The notes under the pieces are model-generated. The model ran no database searches, was not told the origin of the DNA, and saw only the letters and a list, made by a program, of their open reading frames with translations. From assembly GCA_947460165.1 (NCBI GenBank), contig CANHKH010000023.1, positions 1 through 17,493 on the forward strand: 17,493 nucleotides of DNA. The letters are read 5' to 3'. Every line of letters begins with the position of its first letter. The stretch's first letter is position 1. This DNA is from Comamonadaceae bacterium. GTDB taxonomy: Bacteria > Pseudomonadota > Gammaproteobacteria > Burkholderiales > Burkholderiaceae_C. The translations under genes and the position numbers were made by a program. Positions 15,431 to 17,493 of the stretch are shown here, one piece after another.

Positions 15431-16294
15431 ATGACCATGAACAAGACTGACTTTCGTTTTTTCCACCACCTGCGGGTTCGCTGGGCCGAGGTGGACATGC
15501 AAAAAATCGTCTTCAATGCCCACTACCTGATGTATGTCGACACGGCCATCAGCGACTACTGGCGCGCCTTGGCCTTGCCCTACGAGCAGGCCATGCTGGA
15601 GCTGGGGGGCGATTTGTACGTCAAAAAAAGCAGCCTGGAGTTCCATGCCTCGGCGCACTTTGACGACCAGCTCGAGGTGGGCATGCGCTGCAGCCGCATT
15701 GGCAACTCGTCCATGACCTTTGAGGCGGGGATTTTCCGGGGCGAGCAGCTCTTGATCACGGCCGAGCTCATTTATGTGTTTGCCGACCCCGCCACCCAAA
15801 CCTCCAAGCCCGTGCCCGATCTGCTGCGCCAGTGCCTGCTGGGTTTTGAGGCGGGCGAGCCGGTGGTGGAAGTGCGCACCGGCCACTGGCAGGCCATGGA
15901 GGCCGACGCCATGAAGATGCGCATTGAAGTGTTTGTGCAAGAGCAGCTCATTCCCCTGGAAATGGAGCGCGACCCGGCCGACGCCCATTGCCTGCACGCC
16001 GTGGCCTACAACCGGCTGGGCCAGCCCGTGGCCACGGGCCGGCTGCTGCCCAGCGAGGCGGGCTCAGCCCGCATTGGCCGCATGGCTGTCAAACGCCTGC
16101 TGCGGGGAGCGGGGCAGGGCGCTTTGGTGCTGCGCACCTTGGTGGATGCCGCCCGCCAGCGTGGCGACAGGCAGGTGCTGCTGCATGCCCAGCGCAGCGC
16201 CGAAGGTTTTTACGCCCGGGCGGGCTTTGTGCCGCAGGGCGATGGTTTTGAAGAGGCCGGGCTGCCGCACATTGAGATGGTGCGCGCTGTTTAA
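15431..16294 (+). CDS. Fused YbgC/FadM-type acyl-CoA thioesterase and GNAT acetyltransferase
   Basis: The 287-residue protein joins two enzymes. Residues about 8-140 form a hot-dog thioesterase of the 4HBT/YbgC type: the R-W-A-E-V-D motif gives the catalytic Asp22, and F-N-A-H-Y-L-M-Y-V-D follows as in YbgC. Residues about 148-287 form a GNAT domain, with an M-R-I-E-V-F-V-Q-E-Q helix, I-G-R-M-A-V and the acetyl-CoA pyrophosphate loop R-G-A-G-Q-G-A at about 225-231. That domain resembles ElaA/YjcF-like acetyltransferases. Both halves handle acyl-CoA, and both keep their key residues. The frame is continuous, so this is a true fusion, not an annotation merger. AAGGA at 15423-15427 is only 3 nt from ATG 15431 but 9 nt from ATG 15437, so the second ATG may be the real start. 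It ends 12 nt before the convergent NRDE gene. Confidence 0.88.
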   Translation: MTMNKTDFRFFHHLRVRWAEVDMQKIVFNAHYLMYVDTAISDYWRALALPYEQAMLELGGDLYVKKSSLEFHASAHFDDQLEVGMRCSRIGNSSMTFEAGIFRGEQLLITAELIYVFADPATQTSKPVPDLLRQCLLGFEAGEPVVEVRTGHWQAMEADAMKMRIEVFVQEQLIPLEMERDPADAHCLHAVAYNRLGQPVATGRLLPSEAGSARIGRMAVKRLLRGAGQGALVLRTLVDAARQRGDRQVLLHAQRSAEGFYARAGFVPQGDGFEEAGLPHIEMVRAV

Positions 16295-16306
16295 GAGCCA
16301 GCCGAT

Positions 16307-17119
16307 TCAATCGCTGGGCCAGTGCAAGCGCTCTTCGCGCAGGCTGCATGAGCCCTCGGGCGACCAGGTTTTTTCTTGTACCTGCACGGCCCAGCCCTGC
16401 GCCGTGGTGCCCGCTTTCACCAGGGTGCTGGCGCGGGTGCCATAGCGGCCGTCGGCAAAACGCACCCAGGCGCTGGAGAGTTGTTTTTCAATGTCTGGTG
16501 CCACGCCTGTCTGGGGCATGTCAGCGTCTGTGGCGGGTGAGGCATCGGCCAAGGCTTGCCACAACAGCTGCTCGGCCTGGTCCTGGGTTGACAAAGCCGC
16601 CTGCATGGCGCGCTTGAGGCGCTGCGTTTTGGGCCAAGGCGTGTCTAAAAAAGCATTGGACAGGCCGTAGACCCCGGGCGCCAAGGCGCGCTGCTGCCAG
16701 CCAGCGGTCACCCCGCTGGGGCTGGGTTGGCGGTTGCTGGCCCAGTGCCAGCTGCTCGTGCGCATGTCACCCACCACCAAGTTAAAGCCGCTGTAGGCCT
16801 GGCCGTCGAGTTGGGCCAAAAAATGTTCGGCCGTCTCGCTGCTGTGCAGCCAGGCCAGCGGCAACTCACCTCTGGACCGGGCACCCACGGTCGCGCCAGG
16901 TTCACGCACATTGGTCAGCAAGGCCACGCGTGCGCCCGGTGTCAGGCCCAGCCACGTGCCGCCCGCCAAGGCGTCCCGACCCGAGACAATGAGCATGCCG
17001 CTGTCGCTGCGCCAATGCGCCAGCGGCTGCGTGGGGCGGTGAAAAAACTCGTCCCGGTTGGAGGCCAAGAGCAGCGGCCAGGCTTCAGATTGGCCCAGGG
17101 CCAAGGCAAGCAGGCACAC
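16307..17119 (-). CDS. NRDE family protein (TANGO2 homologue)
   Basis: This is a homologue of eukaryotic TANGO2, a family with an Ntn-hydrolase-like fold that has been linked to haem trafficking. The 270-residue product starts (M)-C-L-L-A, putting the conserved Cys at position 2, and carries the name-giving N-R-D-E motif at 21-24. G-G-T-W-L-G, L-T-N-V-R, Y-S-G-F-N-L-V-V-G-D and Y-G-L-S-N follow, all family hallmarks. The start is GTG at 17119, not the upstream in-frame ATG at 17218: the extra 33 residues would overlap ygfZ and are unlike the family, while the GTG puts Cys at position 2. It begins 4 nt after the ygfZ stop, so translation is probably coupled. The biochemical activity is unproven in bacteria generally. 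Confidence 0.92.
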   Translation of the reverse strand: MCLLALALGQSEAWPLLLASNRDEFFHRPTQPLAHWRSDSGMLIVSGRDALAGGTWLGLTPGARVALLTNVREPGATVGARSRGELPLAWLHSSETAEHFLAQLDGQAYSGFNLVVGDMRTSSWHWASNRQPSPSGVTAGWQQRALAPGVYGLSNAFLDTPWPKTQRLKRAMQAALSTQDQAEQLLWQALADASPATDADMPQTGVAPDIEKQLSSAWVRFADGRYGTRASTLVKAGTTAQGWAVQVQEKTWSPEGSCSLREERLHWPSD

Positions 17120-17123
17120 TTCT

Positions 17124-17493
17124 TCAGAGGTCTTCGAGCAAGGGGTAGGGCAGGGCGAGCAGCGCCAGCGCCGGACCTGGCGAGCCTGAAGACCCTGCAG
17201 CGCGCAAGGGTCCTGCATCGCTCAGCGCCGCGCTGGTTTGCATGGACACCATGGCGTCCCAACCATTGCCGTTGGGGCAGGGCGCGGCGGCGGCCACTGT
17301 GCCGCAGGGTTGCTCTGCATCGCTGGCCAAAAACACCTCTTGGCCCGCGGCGAGCGGACCATCCGCATGGACCAAATAAGCCCTGCGCTTGAGCGTGCCC
17401 CTGAACTGGCTGCGGGCCACCACTTCCTGGCCCGGGTAGCAGCCCTTTTTGAAACTCACCCCACCCACAGACTCGTAATTGAGCATTTGCGGC
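17124..17493 (-). CDS. ygfZ: YgfZ/GcvT folate-binding Fe-S cluster protein (C-terminal part, runs off the window)
   Basis: YgfZ is a folate-dependent protein related to GcvT that helps make or repair certain Fe-S enzymes such as the tRNA methylthiotransferase MiaB. The visible part is the C-terminal 123 codons, stop at 17124-17126. It contains the signature K-G-C-Y-P-G-Q-E (bases 17424-17447), whose Cys is the key conserved residue, preceded by G-G-V-S-F-K. The frame is open to the right edge with P-Q before the M-L-N-Y. An internal ATG at 17486 is therefore not the true start and the 5' part lies outside the window. The tail after the signature is the usual beta-barrel-like domain, ending in a Pro/Leu/Ala-rich stretch. 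The NRDE gene follows after 4 nt. Confidence 0.95.
   Translation of the reverse strand, partial: PQMLNYESVGGVSFKKGCYPGQEVVARSQFRGTLKRRAYLVHADGPLAAGQEVFLASDAEQPCGTVAAAAPCPNGNGWDAMVSMQTSAALSDAGPLRAAGSSGSPGPALALLALPYPLLEDL

Noticed and set aside
17120..17218. Upstream ATG extending the NRDE protein by 33 residues
   Set aside because: It would overlap ygfZ, and it would move the conserved Cys away from position 2; the GTG at 17119 fits the family.
1..17493. Search by eye for tRNA/rRNA genes, CRISPR repeats, transposases, integrases, toxin-antitoxin pairs and phage genes
   Set aside because: Nothing of the kind was seen. The window is nearly filled with housekeeping and metabolic genes, and no repeated spacer-like units or terminal inverted repeats stood out.

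Overview
The window looks like chromosomal DNA of a GC-rich betaproteobacterium, most likely order Burkholderiales, family Comamonadaceae (Rhodoferax/Limnohabitans/Acidovorax-like). This rests on the gene order rimP-nusA-infB-rbfA-truB-typA, the style of the encoded proteins (long RimP, IF2 with a long Ala/Glu/Arg-rich linker) and strong GC bias at third codon positions. It was inferred by reading the sequence, with no database search. I see no rRNA, tRNA, CRISPR array, insertion sequence, integrase or phage gene.

Region 1 (1-8457, + strand) is a translation and ribosome-biogenesis operon: rimP (30S maturation), nusA (transcription elongation/antitermination), infB (IF2), rbfA (30S maturation/cold adaptation), truB (tRNA Psi55 synthase) and typA/bipA (ribosome-associated GTPase). 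Spacings are short (2-58 nt) and all genes are intact. A long GC-rich hairpin (8408-8457) follows typA and probably marks the operon end.

Region 2 (8458-13148, + strand) is a run of accessory or metabolic single genes. They are a patatin-like lipid hydrolase with no ATG start, a YgeA-type aspartate/glutamate racemase, a small four-helix membrane protein faintly resembling the styrene-oxide-isomerase/HabA family, a GST, a SnoaL/NTF2-like protein and a ChaA-type Ca2+(Na+)/H+ antiporter. Gaps vary and promoters are unclear, so they may be several transcription units. chaA ends in a hairpin that sits between it and a convergent gene.

Region 3 (13149-16294): an iron-containing alcohol dehydrogenase (- strand) is divergent from an HSL-family esterase, which is followed 20 nt later by a fused hot-dog thioesterase/GNAT acetyltransferase (both + strand). 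A 165-bp divergent intergenic region lies between them. Region 4 (16307-17493, - strand): a ygfZ gene running off the right edge, then 4 nt later an NRDE/TANGO2-family gene starting with GTG.

The window is mostly ordinary housekeeping and metabolic DNA. I found no convincing undescribed multi-gene system. The observations most worth a second look are the small SOI/HabA-like membrane protein, the ygfZ-NRDE pair (Fe-S and haem handling), the thioesterase-GNAT fusion in the esterase/alcohol dehydrogenase neighbourhood, and the AT-rich leader and non-ATG start of the patatin gene.
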